64,000 nucleotides of DNA from Streptomyces rhizosphaerihabitans (GCF_025399795.1 NZ_JAODTZ010000050.1:20076-84075), one strand, 5' to 3'; positions 42,685 through 51,829 are shown, counted from the stretch's first letter. Notes: generated by a model not told the origin, from the sequence alone. Translations and numbers: made by a program.

Positions 42685-43494
42685 GTGAATATCCGCTCCC
42701 TCACTCGAGGCGACGGCGTGGTGATCGGAGCAGCGGTGTTGCTGTTCATCGCGTCGTTCCTCAAGCTCTACTCCATTTCTGGGTACAACTACGACGCGAC
42801 CGCATGGGACAGCCTCGGCGAAGGCCTCGGCGTCTACATGGGTGGGGTGATCGGCGCCGCTCTGATCGTCGTCAACCGCTGCTTGCCGCAGCCGCGCAAG
42901 ATCGCCGGGCTCGACCTGGGCACGGTCGGCGTGGCCTTCACGGTGCTCGTCGCCTGGACCATGTTCTGGTCGCTCGTGGACGTCCCGGACAGCGCCGACG
43001 CCGCCGCCGGAACCATCCTCGGCTTCATCGCGGCCCTCGCGCTGGCCGGCGCGGCCGTCGCGAGCCCGCTCGTCCCCGCGCTCAAGGTCGCCCTCGTCGG
43101 CGCTCCCGCGCTCCCCTCCCCGCAGCCCTACGGCGGTCAGCCGCAGGGTGGTTACGGGTACCCGGGAGCCTCGCAGCCGAGCCAGCCCGGCCAGCCCGGT
43201 CAGCAGCCCTACGGTGCTCAGCCGTCCCAGCCGGGGCAGCCGTTCGGCGCGCAGCCGGGTCAGCCGCCGGCCCCGCAGACGCAGCAGCCCGCTCAGGACT
43301 TCTCGCCGTTCTGGTTCGCCGTGCCGGTCGCGCGCCCGCTGTTCTCGGAGGACGGCGCGCAGGCGCCGATCGCCGAACTGGCGCCGGGTACCTGGTACCT
43401 GGCCGTCGAGCAGCGCGGTGCGACCCTGGTGGCGCAGACGCAGGACGGTCGTCGCGGTGTGCTTCAGGACACCTCGGGGATCCAGCGCGGCTGA
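42685..43494 (+). CDS. DUF5336-like membrane protein with Q/P-rich tail
   Basis: This 269-residue protein has four N-terminal membrane helices (about 10-135), then a repetitive Gln/Pro/Gly stretch (QPSQPGQPGQQPYGAQPSQP) and a short conserved C-terminal domain (FWFAVPVARPLFSEDGAQAP ... GTWYLAVEQRGATLVAQTQD). It resembles DUF5336-type proteins of actinobacteria, of unknown function. The GTG start at 42685 follows GAAGGACC. No operon partner is evident. Confidence 0.82.
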   Translation: MNIRSLTRGDGVVIGAAVLLFIASFLKLYSISGYNYDATAWDSLGEGLGVYMGGVIGAALIVVNRCLPQPRKIAGLDLGTVGVAFTVLVAWTMFWSLVDVPDSADAAAGTILGFIAALALAGAAVASPLVPALKVALVGAPALPSPQPYGGQPQGGYGYPGASQPSQPGQPGQQPYGAQPSQPGQPFGAQPGQPPAPQTQQPAQDFSPFWFAVPVARPLFSEDGAQAPIAELAPGTWYLAVEQRGATLVAQTQDGRRGVLQDTSGIQRG

Positions 43495-43572
43495 CCCGCC
43501 CATCGTCGCAGCGACGGCCCCTCGCCCTTTCCGGCGGGGGGCCGTTGTCGTACAGTCGCAGCACCCACATGA

Positions 43573-43587
43573 CTGACGGACCGTCAG
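43573..43587. promoter_or_regulatory. CTGAC-N5-GTCAG operator-like palindrome (site 3)
   Basis: CTGACGGACCGTCAG, with perfect arms, ends 21 bases before the F420-type oxidoreductase ATG. Its symmetry in fact extends to seven bases per arm. Confidence 0.6.
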
Positions 43588-43608
43588 AATTCTGGTTCTG
43601 GAGGCGAC

Positions 43609-44619
43609 ATGCGGCTCGGTCTCGCGCTCGGCTACTGGGGGCGCGGCCCCTCGACGGACCATGTGCCGCTCGCCCAGGAGGCGGAGCGGCTCGGCTACCA
43701 CTCGGTGTGGACCGCCGAGTCATGGGGTTCGGACGCGTTCACCCCGCTCACCTGGATCGCCGCGCGGACCACGCGCATCCGACTCGGCACGGCGATCGCG
43801 CAGATGGCCGCCCGTCCCCCCACCACCACCGCGATGCACGCGCTCACCCTCGACCATCTCTCCGGCGGGCGCATGATGCTGGGGCTCGGTCTGTCGGGAC
43901 CCCAGGTCGTCGAGGGCTGGTACGGGCGGCCGTTCCCGAAGTCGCCGCTGACCGCGACCCGGGAGTACGTCGACGTCGTACGCCAGGTTCTGCGGCGCGA
44001 GGGGCCGGTCGAGCTGGACGGACGCTTCCACTCCCACCCGTACCGGGGCGCCGACGGCACGGGACTCGGCAAGGCGCTGAAGCCCATCACCCATCCGCTC
44101 CGGGCCGAACTGCCGCTCCTGCTCGGGGCGGAGGGACCGAAGAACATCGCGCAGACGACCCGGATCGCCGACGGCTGGCTGCCGCTGTACTGGTCGCCGA
44201 CGCGTCCTCAGGCGTACGAGGCCTCGCTCGCCGACCTGCCCGAGGGCTTCCTCGTGGCGCCGATGGCCCGGGCGCACGTCTGCGACGACGTCGCCGAGGG
44301 GCTGCTGCCGGTCAAGGCGATGCTCGGCTTCTACATCGGCGGGATGGGGCACTCGGCCCGTAACTTCCACGCCGATCTGATGGCCCGGATGGGCTTCGAG
44401 GAGGAGGCCCGCAGGATCCAGCGGCTGTTCCTGGAGGGGCGCCGGGAGGAGGCCGTCCTGGCCGTACCGGACGCCTTCGCAGACGAGATCTCGCTTGTCG
44501 GACCACGTGAACGCATCGCCGAGCGGCTGGAGTTGTGGCGCAAGGGCCCGGTGACCGACCTGCTGGTCCTGTCCCCGGACCCCCACACACTGCGCGTGCT
44601 GGCCGAGCTGAACTCCTAG
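43609..44619 (+). CDS. LLM class F420-dependent oxidoreductase
   Basis: The 336-residue TIM-barrel protein of the luciferase-like family starts MRLGLALGYWGRGPSTDHVP and has VWTAESWGSDAFTPLTWIAA, RIRLGTAIAQMAARPPTTTA and GGRMMLGLGLSGPQVVEGWY, all typical of F420-binding members. It probably transfers hydride between F420 and an unknown substrate. ATG 43609 follows GGAGGCGAC. The palindrome immediately upstream is shared with the acyl-CoA catabolic operons, so it may act in the same pathway. Confidence 0.92.
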   Translation: MRLGLALGYWGRGPSTDHVPLAQEAERLGYHSVWTAESWGSDAFTPLTWIAARTTRIRLGTAIAQMAARPPTTTAMHALTLDHLSGGRMMLGLGLSGPQVVEGWYGRPFPKSPLTATREYVDVVRQVLRREGPVELDGRFHSHPYRGADGTGLGKALKPITHPLRAELPLLLGAEGPKNIAQTTRIADGWLPLYWSPTRPQAYEASLADLPEGFLVAPMARAHVCDDVAEGLLPVKAMLGFYIGGMGHSARNFHADLMARMGFEEEARRIQRLFLEGRREEAVLAVPDAFADEISLVGPRERIAERLELWRKGPVTDLLVLSPDPHTLRVLAELNS

Positions 44620-44720
44620 CCGCACCGACGATCCCGATCCGGCCGCGCCGGCGGGCCGAATCAGGCCAGACCGACCGGATCACACCGGTTCGCCGGGTCC
44701 GCCGGGTCCGCCGGGCGGGC

Positions 44721-45284
44721 CTAGCCTCCGCTGAGCTGGGACGCCGACGGCACCTTGTCCTTGACCTCGGCGCCCGCGCTCTTCCCGGCCGCCTTCACCT
44801 TGTTGATGATGTCGTCGAAGGAGTTGGCGACGGCGTCGGTGGAGTCGCCCTTGCGCAGCTTGGCGGGCAGGTCCTTGAGCGCGGCGATGCCCGCGGCGAG
44901 CGGGGCGAGGGCCTTGGACAGGGCGGGATCGCCCTGGGCGTTCTTCGTGGCGGCCTTGAGCCGGTTGTACGCGAAGGCGCCGGCGAGCCCGGCCTTGACC
45001 AGGGCGACCCGGCGGCCCTTCGCGCCCTTCTTGAACGTGCCCGCCTTCCAGGGTTTGACGATCCACTGGTAGGTGGCGCCGGCCGCGAGCCCCGCGTTCG
45101 CCACGAAGCGGGTCTTGGCGAACTTCTGCTTCTGCGCCGAAGTGGTCGGGGTGGGGGTGGCGGCCGCCTGCACCACGGCGGCGGTGTCCTGCCCGGATCC
45201 GCCGCTGCCACAGGCTGCGGAACCGCCGATCAGGACGCAGGAGAGGGTCAGCGCCACGATCAGGCGCCGTATCGGTACGGGCAC
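44721..45284 (-). CDS. secreted lipoprotein of unknown function
   Basis: From the GTG at 45284 (GGAGGATCCC upstream) the 187-residue protein has a lipoprotein signal: IRRLIVALTLSCVLIGGSAAC, with Cys25 as lipidated residue. The mature part has a Thr/Ala-rich spacer, then a lysine-rich helical domain (TYQWIVKPWKAGTFKKGAKG; AYNRLKAATKNAQGDPALSK). Function is not recognisable. It is convergent with the F420-type oxidoreductase. Confidence 0.82.
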   Translation of the reverse strand: MPVPIRRLIVALTLSCVLIGGSAACGSGGSGQDTAAVVQAAATPTPTTSAQKQKFAKTRFVANAGLAAGATYQWIVKPWKAGTFKKGAKGRRVALVKAGLAGAFAYNRLKAATKNAQGDPALSKALAPLAAGIAALKDLPAKLRKGDSTDAVANSFDDIINKVKAAGKSAGAEVKDKVPSASQLSGG

Positions 45285-45444
45285 GGGATCCTCCGGATGA
45301 GGGGACGGTTCTCCCGGTCCGCCGGTTCTTCCCGTTCGCGGAGGAACGCGGCTCTCCCCGGCAGCCTCACCCGGCCCCATCCGCCGCGCCACTTGAGAGA
45401 ACCCGTTCGGGTTTCATCCAGGATTGACGGGCAACCCGCTGGAC

Positions 45445-45738
45445 ATGTCCCCTCGATATCGCAACGGCTCGAATCAGGCGGGGACGGTCATCGCGATCGT
45501 CGCGGATGTTATGGCCGTCATCCTCGGTCTCTGGATTCTGATGTATCTGCTCGACGCCAACCGTGGCAACGACCTCGTGCAGTTCATCCACCACATGGCG
45601 AGCTGGCTGGCCGGCTGGTCGCGTGACCTGTTCACCTTCGACGAGCAGTGGGCGCGCGTGGTCGCCGGCTACGGTCTCGCCGCGGTCGTCTACCTGTTCG
45701 TGGGCCACGCTGTGGCCAACCGCATGCACCGGCACTGA
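45445..45738 (+). CDS. small two-helix membrane protein
   Basis: The 97-residue protein has two hydrophobic helices (VIAIVADVMAVILGLWILMY and VVAGYGLAAVVYLFVGHAVA) separated by a polar segment (FIHHMASWLAGWSRDLFTFD). A TTG seven codons upstream (45424) is an alternative start. Conserved hypothetical; function unknown. Confidence 0.8.
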   Translation: MSPRYRNGSNQAGTVIAIVADVMAVILGLWILMYLLDANRGNDLVQFIHHMASWLAGWSRDLFTFDEQWARVVAGYGLAAVVYLFVGHAVANRMHRH

Positions 45739-45801
45739 CAGCCCGGAGCGCCCAAGTCCCGAGCGTCCGGACGGTCCAGAAGGCAGGACCGTCCGGACGG
45801 T

Positions 45802-46881
45802 TCAGCGGGTCTGGGTGCAGCAGTCCGGGTCCAGGCCGGTCGGAAGGCGCTCGCCGCCGAAGACGGCGCAGGTGGGCTCGTCGCCGCCCAGTGCGGCGAC
45901 CGCCAGCAGCAGGGAGCCCGCCGTCCAGGTGGTGAGCTCCTCGGGCCAGACGGCCTGGTCCTCGAAGACATAGCCCGTCCAGTACAGACCGGTCTTCGGA
46001 TCGCGCAGGTGCTGGATGGACTGAAGGATCTCCAGCGCGCGGTCGGACTCGCCCACCGCCCACAGGGCGAGGGCGAGTTCGGCCGATTCACCACCGGTGA
46101 CCCACGGGTTGGGAACGACGCAGCGCACCCCGAAACCGGGCACGACGAAGCGGTCCCAGCCCTCCTCGATACGGGACTTGGCCTCGGCGCCCGTCAACGC
46201 GCCGCCGAGTACCGGGTAGTACCAGTCCATGGAGTAGCGGTTCTTGTCGAGGAACCGCTCCGGGTGGAGCCGGATCGCGTGCCGCAGCGCGCCGACCGCC
46301 AACTCCCAGTCGGGCTGCGGCTCTTCGCGCTGTTCGGCGATGGCGAGCGCGCAGCGCAGCGCATGGTGGACCGACGAACTCCCGGTCAGCAGCGCGTCGT
46401 CGACCGCGGTCCCGTCGTCCTCGCGCTTCCAGCCGATCTGCCCGCCGGGCTGCTGGAGTCGCAGCACGAACTCCACCGCCGCGAAGACGGTGGGCCACAT
46501 GCGGTCCAGGAACATGTCGTCGCCGGTCGCCAGGTAGTGGTGCCAGACACCCACCGCGATGTACGCGCAGAAGTTGGTCTCCCGGCCGCGGTCGGTGACG
46601 TCCTCGAAGTCCCCGTCGGCGTACGCCGCGTACCAGGATCCGTCCTCGTTCTGATGCCGTGCCAGCCACGCGTAGGCCCGCTCGGCGGCCTCGTGCTCCC
46701 CGGCCGCGTCGAGCGCCATGGCGGCCTCGGTGTGGTCCCACGGATCGAGGTGGTGGCCGCGGAACCACGGAATGGCTCCGTCGGGGCGCTGCACCCCGAG
46801 GATCCCGCGCACCGTGGCGTCGGCCTCCTCGACGGTGAGGACCCCGGGCAGGACGAGATGTTCTGTCCGGGAAGTGGTCAC
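45802..46881 (-). CDS. prenyltransferase / alpha-barrel (squalene-cyclase-like) family protein
   Basis: The 359-residue protein has no signal peptide and is built of repeated helical hairpins with glycoside-hydrolase or prenyltransferase-like motifs (NEDGSWYAAYADGDFEDVTD; QPGGQIGWKREDDGTAVDDA; DPKTGLYWTGYVFEDQAVWP). It ends in a Cys pair (DPDCCTQTR). GTG 46881 overlaps the methyltransferase stop as GTGA. It is last in the operon with a GT4 glycosyltransferase and a methyltransferase. The acidic residues fit a glycan-processing (alpha/alpha)6 barrel as well as a terpene enzyme. Confidence 0.82.
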   Translation of the reverse strand: MTTSRTEHLVLPGVLTVEEADATVRGILGVQRPDGAIPWFRGHHLDPWDHTEAAMALDAAGEHEAAERAYAWLARHQNEDGSWYAAYADGDFEDVTDRGRETNFCAYIAVGVWHHYLATGDDMFLDRMWPTVFAAVEFVLRLQQPGGQIGWKREDDGTAVDDALLTGSSSVHHALRCALAIAEQREEPQPDWELAVGALRHAIRLHPERFLDKNRYSMDWYYPVLGGALTGAEAKSRIEEGWDRFVVPGFGVRCVVPNPWVTGGESAELALALWAVGESDRALEILQSIQHLRDPKTGLYWTGYVFEDQAVWPEELTTWTAGSLLLAVAALGGDEPTCAVFGGERLPTGLDPDCCTQTR

Positions 46882-47651
46882 GTGGCGTCCGTCTCGGAAG
46901 CGGTCGTCGCGGATTCCGTCGCGCCGGCGAGCTTCGGCAGGTGCGGCTTGGTCGCGTACGCCACGAAGCTCTTGCCGATCAGCGGGTTCAGCGCCTGCTC
47001 GACGACCCGGGTGGCCAGCGGTTTCTTCATGATGTCCCAGACCAGCAGCTTGTGGTACGCCCGCACGGGCAGCGCCTTGTCGTTGTCGACGCCGAACGCG
47101 CACTTCAGCCACCAGTACGGCGAGTGCAGCGCGTGCGCGTGGTGGGAGCCGTAGGGTCGCAGCCCGGCCTCGCGGATCTTCCCGAGCAGTTCGTCCGCCT
47201 TGTAGATGCGGATGTGGCCGCCCTCGACCTCGTGGTAGGCGTCCGACAGGGACCAGCAGACCTTCTCCGGCCCGTAGCGCGGCACGGTGATGGCGATCCG
47301 GCCGCCCGGCCTGAGCACGCGGACCATCTCGGCGAGGACGCCCTTGTCGTCCGGGATGTGCTCCATGACCTCGGAGATGATCACGACGTCGAAGGACTCG
47401 TCGGGGAAGGGCAGCGCGAGCGCGTCACCCTCCATGGCCGTCGCGGTGGCCCCGGCGGGCGCCTCCCCGGCCTCCTTCATCGCCGCGAACCACTTCGCGA
47501 CCTCGCGGATCTCCTCGCCGTTCTGGTCCAGCGCCACGACCTGCGCGCCGCGCCGGTAGCACTCGAACGCGTGCCGGCCGGCACCGCATCCGAGGTCCAG
47601 GACGCGGTCGCCCGGGGCGAGCGGGAACCGGGAGAAGTCGACGGTCAGCAC
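46878..47651 (-). CDS. class I SAM-dependent methyltransferase
   Basis: The 257-residue protein has motif I VLDLGCGAGRHAFECYRRGA, VVALDQNGEE after beta-2, DVVIISEVMEHIPDDKGVLA and LRPGGRIAITVPRYGPE, typical of the methyltransferase-11 group. The GTG start overlaps the end of the glycosyltransferase gene by 7 bases. The neighbours suggest methylation of a glycan or lipid-linked sugar, but the acceptor is unknown. Confidence 0.92.
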   Translation of the reverse strand: MLTVDFSRFPLAPGDRVLDLGCGAGRHAFECYRRGAQVVALDQNGEEIREVAKWFAAMKEAGEAPAGATATAMEGDALALPFPDESFDVVIISEVMEHIPDDKGVLAEMVRVLRPGGRIAITVPRYGPEKVCWSLSDAYHEVEGGHIRIYKADELLGKIREAGLRPYGSHHAHALHSPYWWLKCAFGVDNDKALPVRAYHKLLVWDIMKKPLATRVVEQALNPLIGKSFVAYATKPHLPKLAGATESATTASETDAT

Positions 47652-49120
47652 GTGGCCCTGCTTTCGCGATTGGCTGCAACTAGTTCTTCGGCGGCGAAGG
47701 TCTCTTCCGCGGCCTCGGAGCGGGCGGGGCCCGGGGTCGCCAAGGAGCCGGTGCCCGGCGCGCTGCCGCGCCCTTCGGTGCCCGTGGCGGAGGCGGCCTC
47801 GCGCGAGCGGAGCCGGGACGCGGGAAGAGCCATCGCCTCACGGTAGTGGGCCACCGTGCCCTCGGCCGCCTTGGCCCAGGTGAAGCGAGCGAGGACGCGT
47901 TCACGCCCGGCGGAGCCGAGCCGCACCCGCAGTTCCGGGTCGCCGAGGAGCCGGCCGAGGGCCGCCGCCAGCGCCCCCGAGTCGCCCGGCGGGACCGCGA
48001 GGCAGGTCTCGCCGTCGGGGCCCGCGACCTCCGGGATCGCTCCACCGGTGGTGGCCACCAGCGGCGTTCCCGTGGCCATCGCCTCGGCGGCGGGCAGCGA
48101 GAAACCCTCGTACAGGGAGGGCACACAGGCGACTTCGGCCGAGCGGACGAGATCGACGAGATCGGCGTCGGAGATGCCCTTGACGAACTCGACGGCGCCG
48201 TCGAGGCCGTACCGCTCGATGGCCTGGGCGACCGGACCGTCCTCGGCACGCCGGCCGACGACGACGAGGTGCGCGCCCGGGTGTTCGGTGCGTACCTTCG
48301 CCAGCGCCTCGACGAGGAACACCAGGCCCTTGAGCGGCACGTCCGCGCTGGACGTGGTGACGATGCGCCCCGGCACCTGGCGCACGGACGGATTCGGCGA
48401 GAAGAGGTCGGTGTCCGCGCCGATGTGGACGACGTGGATGCGGTCCCGCTCGACGCGCAGGTGGTCGACGATCTCCTGGCGGGAGGTGCCGGAGACCGTG
48501 AGGACGGACGGCAGCCGGCGCGCGACGCGCTTCTGCATGCGGGTGAAGGCGTACCAGCGGCGGACGGAGGCCCGGCGCTGCCAGCCCTCGGCGGCGTCCA
48601 GCTCCAGTTGCCGGTCGACGGTGATGGGGTGGTGGATGGTGGTCACCAGCGGGGCGCCGACATCCCCCAACAGACCGTATCCGAGCGTCTGGTTGTCGTG
48701 GATGACGTCGAACTCGCCGCGCCGGGCCCGCAGATGACGGCGGGCGCGCAGCGAGAAGGTCAGCGGCTCGGGGAAGCCGCCGGTCCACATCGTGCCGACC
48801 TCGAGGGCGTCGATCCAGTCCCGGTACTCGCCTCGCGCGGGGGTGCGGAAGGGGTCGGGCTGGCGGTACAGGTCGAGGCTGGGCAGCTCGGTGAGGCTCA
48901 GCTCGGGCAGGCCCTCGTCGAGGACGGGGTAGGGCTGGGATCCGATGACCTCGACGCGGTGGCCGAGGCGGGCGAGTTCGCGCGAGAGGTGTCGTACGTA
49001 CACACCCTGGCCGCCACAGAACGGGTTTCCCTTGTAGGTGAGGAGCGCGATGCGCAGGGGGCGGTCCCCGTCGGCAGCCGCACCCTTACCGGGGCCCGCC
49101 TCCATGGCCTCAGCGGTCAC
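47645..49120 (-). CDS. glycosyltransferase family 4 protein
   Basis: The 491-residue GT-B enzyme has an N-terminal acceptor domain (IALLTYKGNPFCGGQGVYVR, then HNQTLGYGLLGDVGAPLVTT) and a C-terminal donor-binding domain with CVPSLYEGFSLPAAEAMATG and the EX7E pattern, plus a disordered ~60-residue tail. It transfers a sugar from a nucleotide-sugar donor in the cytoplasm. The start is GTG at 49120 or ATG at 49105. It is divergent from the TetR regulator, with KstR-like site C between them 55 bases upstream. Confidence 0.92.
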   Translation of the reverse strand: MTAEAMEAGPGKGAAADGDRPLRIALLTYKGNPFCGGQGVYVRHLSRELARLGHRVEVIGSQPYPVLDEGLPELSLTELPSLDLYRQPDPFRTPARGEYRDWIDALEVGTMWTGGFPEPLTFSLRARRHLRARRGEFDVIHDNQTLGYGLLGDVGAPLVTTIHHPITVDRQLELDAAEGWQRRASVRRWYAFTRMQKRVARRLPSVLTVSGTSRQEIVDHLRVERDRIHVVHIGADTDLFSPNPSVRQVPGRIVTTSSADVPLKGLVFLVEALAKVRTEHPGAHLVVVGRRAEDGPVAQAIERYGLDGAVEFVKGISDADLVDLVRSAEVACVPSLYEGFSLPAAEAMATGTPLVATTGGAIPEVAGPDGETCLAVPPGDSGALAAALGRLLGDPELRVRLGSAGRERVLARFTWAKAAEGTVAHYREAMALPASRLRSREAASATGTEGRGSAPGTGSLATPGPARSEAAEETFAAEELVAANRESRATC

Positions 49121-49174
49121 TTCCGGTCCCCTTCTCCCTGCACTTTCCCGCGAGATTACGCCGGGACGCTAATC

Positions 49175-49188
49175 TAGAACAAGTTTCA
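49175..49188. promoter_or_regulatory. KstR-like operator (site C)
   Basis: TAGAACAAGTTTCA fits TNNAACNNGTTNNA and lies between the divergent glycosyltransferase and TetR genes. Autoregulation of the TetR is the simplest reading. Confidence 0.7.
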
Positions 49189-49215
49189 GACTTGATCGTT
49201 CAAGGAGCATTGAAT

Positions 49216-49229
49216 CTACCGGCAGGTAG
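49216..49229. promoter_or_regulatory. CTACC-N4-GGTAG palindrome
   Basis: CTACCGGCAGGTAG has perfect arms and lies 40 bases after site C in the TetR promoter region. It is operator-like; the regulator is unknown. Confidence 0.5.
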
Positions 49230-49360
49230 CGCCAGTGTGAGCGGTGGATCAGGTGATTCACGCCACGACGGCGCGGCGGGGTCGGCTGGTCCGCACGGTG
49301 GTGCCCCACCCTGCCATGCCGACTCGTCGCTCCCTCTCGCTGATGTCACGGAACGGACCC

Positions 49361-50062
49361 ATGCCTGCGGAAGCCAAGGCGGACTCGAAGAACGCGCGAC
49401 CGGCGCCGGGGGCCAGCACGCCCGCCGCGCCCGCCACCGCCGCGCACTCCAGGCCGCACCCCATGTCGCATACCGCCTCTCCCCCGCTCACCGAGCGCCA
49501 GGAGGCGCGCCGTCGCCGGATCCTGCACGCGAGCGCGCAGCTGGCCAGCCGGGGCGGCTTCGACGCCGTGCAGATGCGCGAGGTCGCGGAGTCGTCGCAG
49601 GTGGCTCTCGGCACGCTGTACCGCTACTTCCCCTCGAAGGTGCATCTGCTGGTCGCCACGATGCAGGACCAGCTGGAGCACATGCACGGCACGCTGCGCA
49701 AGAAGCCGCCGGCCGGGGACACCGCCGCGGAGCGGGTGGCGGAGACCCTGATGCGGGCGTTCCGCGCCCTCCAGCGCGAACCGCACCTGGCCGACGCGAT
49801 GGTCCGCGCGCTCACCTTCGCGGACCGCAGTGTCAGTCCCGAGGTCGACCAGGTCTCGCGGCAGACCACGGTGATCATCCTGGACGCGATGGGCCTCGAC
49901 GACCCGACGCCGGCCCAGCTCTCCGCCGTCCGCGTCATCGAGCACACCTGGCACTCCGCTCTGATCACCTGGCTCTCCGGCCGCGCGTCCATCGCCCAGG
50001 TCAAGATAGACATCGAGACGGTCTGCCGCCTGATCGACCTGACCGACCCGGAAGGCCGGTAG
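49361..50062 (+). CDS. TetR family regulator, KstR-like
   Basis: The 233-residue protein has a disordered Ala/Pro-rich head (~45 residues) and a TetR helix-turn-helix: RRRRILHASAQLASRGGFDA, VQMREVAESSQVALGTLYRY, FPSKVHLLVATMQDQ. From memory this closely parallels M. tuberculosis KstR (AVQMRAVA...VGTLYRYFPSKVHLLV), the repressor of cholesterol catabolism, as do LADAMVRALTFAD and EHTWHSALITWLSGRAS in the ligand domain. The start is uncertain: ATG 49361 is chosen, with GTG 49244 or ATG 49463 possible. The TNNAACNNGTTNNA sites nearby support the assignment. Confidence 0.9.
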   Translation: MPAEAKADSKNARPAPGASTPAAPATAAHSRPHPMSHTASPPLTERQEARRRRILHASAQLASRGGFDAVQMREVAESSQVALGTLYRYFPSKVHLLVATMQDQLEHMHGTLRKKPPAGDTAAERVAETLMRAFRALQREPHLADAMVRALTFADRSVSPEVDQVSRQTTVIILDAMGLDDPTPAQLSAVRVIEHTWHSALITWLSGRASIAQVKIDIETVCRLIDLTDPEGR

Positions 50063-50135
50063 GCCCCGGAGGGCCGGGACTGCCGCCGGAAGGCATCCGG
50101 GGGAACGCGCCGTCCTCGTGTCCGCCCCCTCCGTC

Positions 50136-50369
50136 CTATTCCTCCGGCGGGAACACCGGCTCGCCGCTGCCCAGCAGAGAGATCATGACGGCCTCGACCG
50201 GGCAGCCCTCGGCCGCTTCGAGGATCTTCTCGTTGGCGTCGGTCTCCGGCTCGACCGGGTGGGACTGCATGCCGGCGTCGAGGCGGAAGGCGTCCGGGGC
50301 GTGGTGGACGCACTGGGCGGAGCCGATGCAGACGGAACGGTCGACCTCCACCTGCCAGCGGTCGCCCAT
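50136..50369 (-). CDS. single-cluster ferredoxin (3Fe-4S/4Fe-4S, P450 type)
   Basis: The 77-residue protein has the cluster motif VDRSVCIGSAQCVHHAPDAF (C-x5-C, lacking the middle cysteine, hence a [3Fe-4S] cluster) with the distant CPVEA. Such ferredoxins feed electrons to cytochromes P450. ATG 50369 lies two bases after the aldehyde dehydrogenase stop, so it is co-transcribed. No P450 gene is present in the window; the partner must be elsewhere. Confidence 0.92.
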   Translation of the reverse strand: MGDRWQVEVDRSVCIGSAQCVHHAPDAFRLDAGMQSHPVEPETDANEKILEAAEGCPVEAVMISLLGSGEPVFPPEE

Positions 50370-50371
50370 CC

Positions 50372-51829
50372 TCAGGCCTCCCACCCGGCCGGCAGGTGGA
50401 TCATCTTGTGCTCCAGGAACTCGCTGTATCCCTCCGGCCCGAATTCCCGCCCCAGGCCGGAGTTCTTGTAGCCGCCGAAGGGGCCCAGCATGTCGAGGCT
50501 GAAGGTGTTGACCGAGTAGGTTCCGGTTCGGACCTGGCGGGCGATGTCGATGCCATGGGCGACGTCCGCCGTCCAGACGCTGCCGCTCAGCCCGTAGTCG
50601 GAGTCGTTGGCGATCTTCACCGCCTCGGTCTCGTCGCCGTAGGGGAGCAGACAGATCACCGGGCCGAAGATCTCCTCCCGGGCGATGCGCATCGAGTTGT
50701 CGACGCCACCGAAGAGGGTCGGCTCGACGTACCAGCCGCGGTCGAGTCCTTGCGGACGCCCGCCGCCGGCCAGGATCTTCGCGCCCTCCTCCTGACCGAT
50801 GCGGATGTAGTCGAGGTTGCGCCGCTGCTGCCGCTCGGCGACCAGCGGGCCGACCTGGGTGGCCGGGTCGAGGGGATCGCCGACGACCAGCGCGTTCGCC
50901 GCCGCGGCGAAGGCGTCCGCGAACTCGTCGTAGCGCGAGCGCGGTACGAGGATGCGGGTCTGTGCCACACAGGCCTGGCCGTTGTTCATCCAGGCCGCCG
51001 ACACGATTCCGGGAACCGAGGTGCCGAGGTCCGCGTCCGGCAGCACCACGGCCGCCGACTTGCCGCCCAACTCCAGGGTCACGCGGGTGAGATGGCGCGC
51101 GGCGACCTCCATCACCCGTTTGCCCGCCGCGACGGAGCCGGTGAAGGAGACCTTGTCGATACCGGGGTGTCCGACCAGGTACTCACTGACCTCGCGGTCC
51201 GCCGGGAGGATCGACAGGACCCCCTCGGGCAGCCCGGCCTCCTTCGCGATCTCACCCAACAGGTAAGCGTCCAGGGGTGATTCGGGCGACGGCTTCAGTA
51301 CGACGGTGCAGCCGGTCAGCAGCGCGGGCGCGAGCTTGGCGGCCGCCACGAACTGCGGGACGTTCCACGGCACCACGGCCGCCACCACGCCCACCGGTTC
51401 ACGGCGGACGAGGAGCTTGCCGAGGACTCCGTCGCGCGCCTCCTCGTACGTGTAGCCGCGCGCGACCGTGATCGCCGCGTCCCACACCATCATCGCGCCG
51501 AGGGCCTGCGCGAGGACGCTCCAGGAGTAGGGGGAGCCGTTCTCGGAGGAGATGACGCGTGCGATCTCCTCGTGGCGTACGGCGATCGCGTCCTTGATCC
51601 GCGCCACGACCGCGATCCGCTCGTCGAGGCTCATACGCGGCCAGGGGCCCTCGTCGAACGCCTGACGCGCGGCGGCGACGGCCCGGTCGACATCCGCCGC
51701 CGAGGCGTGCGGCACCCGGCCGATGACCTCCTCGGTGTGCGGCGAGATCACCTCGATGACGTCCTTGCCGAGGGGGTCGGTCAACTCCCCGCCGATGAAC
51801 AGCTGTCCGTGTTCCACGAGCTCGGTCAT
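50372..51829 (-). CDS. NAD(P)-dependent aldehyde dehydrogenase
   Basis: The 485-residue enzyme has VVPWNVPQFVAAAKLAPALL, the cofactor loop SFTGSVAAGKRV, catalytic Glu in LELGGKSAAVV and nucleophile Cys in NNGQACVAQTRI, with EEIFGPVICLLPY near the end. All catalytic residues are intact. It oxidises an aldehyde to an acid, perhaps a side-chain aldehyde given the KstR-like context. ATG 51829 follows GGAGGC. It leads the operon with the ferredoxin gene. Confidence 0.93.
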   Translation of the reverse strand: MTELVEHGQLFIGGELTDPLGKDVIEVISPHTEEVIGRVPHASAADVDRAVAAARQAFDEGPWPRMSLDERIAVVARIKDAIAVRHEEIARVISSENGSPYSWSVLAQALGAMMVWDAAITVARGYTYEEARDGVLGKLLVRREPVGVVAAVVPWNVPQFVAAAKLAPALLTGCTVVLKPSPESPLDAYLLGEIAKEAGLPEGVLSILPADREVSEYLVGHPGIDKVSFTGSVAAGKRVMEVAARHLTRVTLELGGKSAAVVLPDADLGTSVPGIVSAAWMNNGQACVAQTRILVPRSRYDEFADAFAAAANALVVGDPLDPATQVGPLVAERQQRRNLDYIRIGQEEGAKILAGGGRPQGLDRGWYVEPTLFGGVDNSMRIAREEIFGPVICLLPYGDETEAVKIANDSDYGLSGSVWTADVAHGIDIARQVRTGTYSVNTFSLDMLGPFGGYKNSGLGREFGPEGYSEFLEHKMIHLPAGWEA

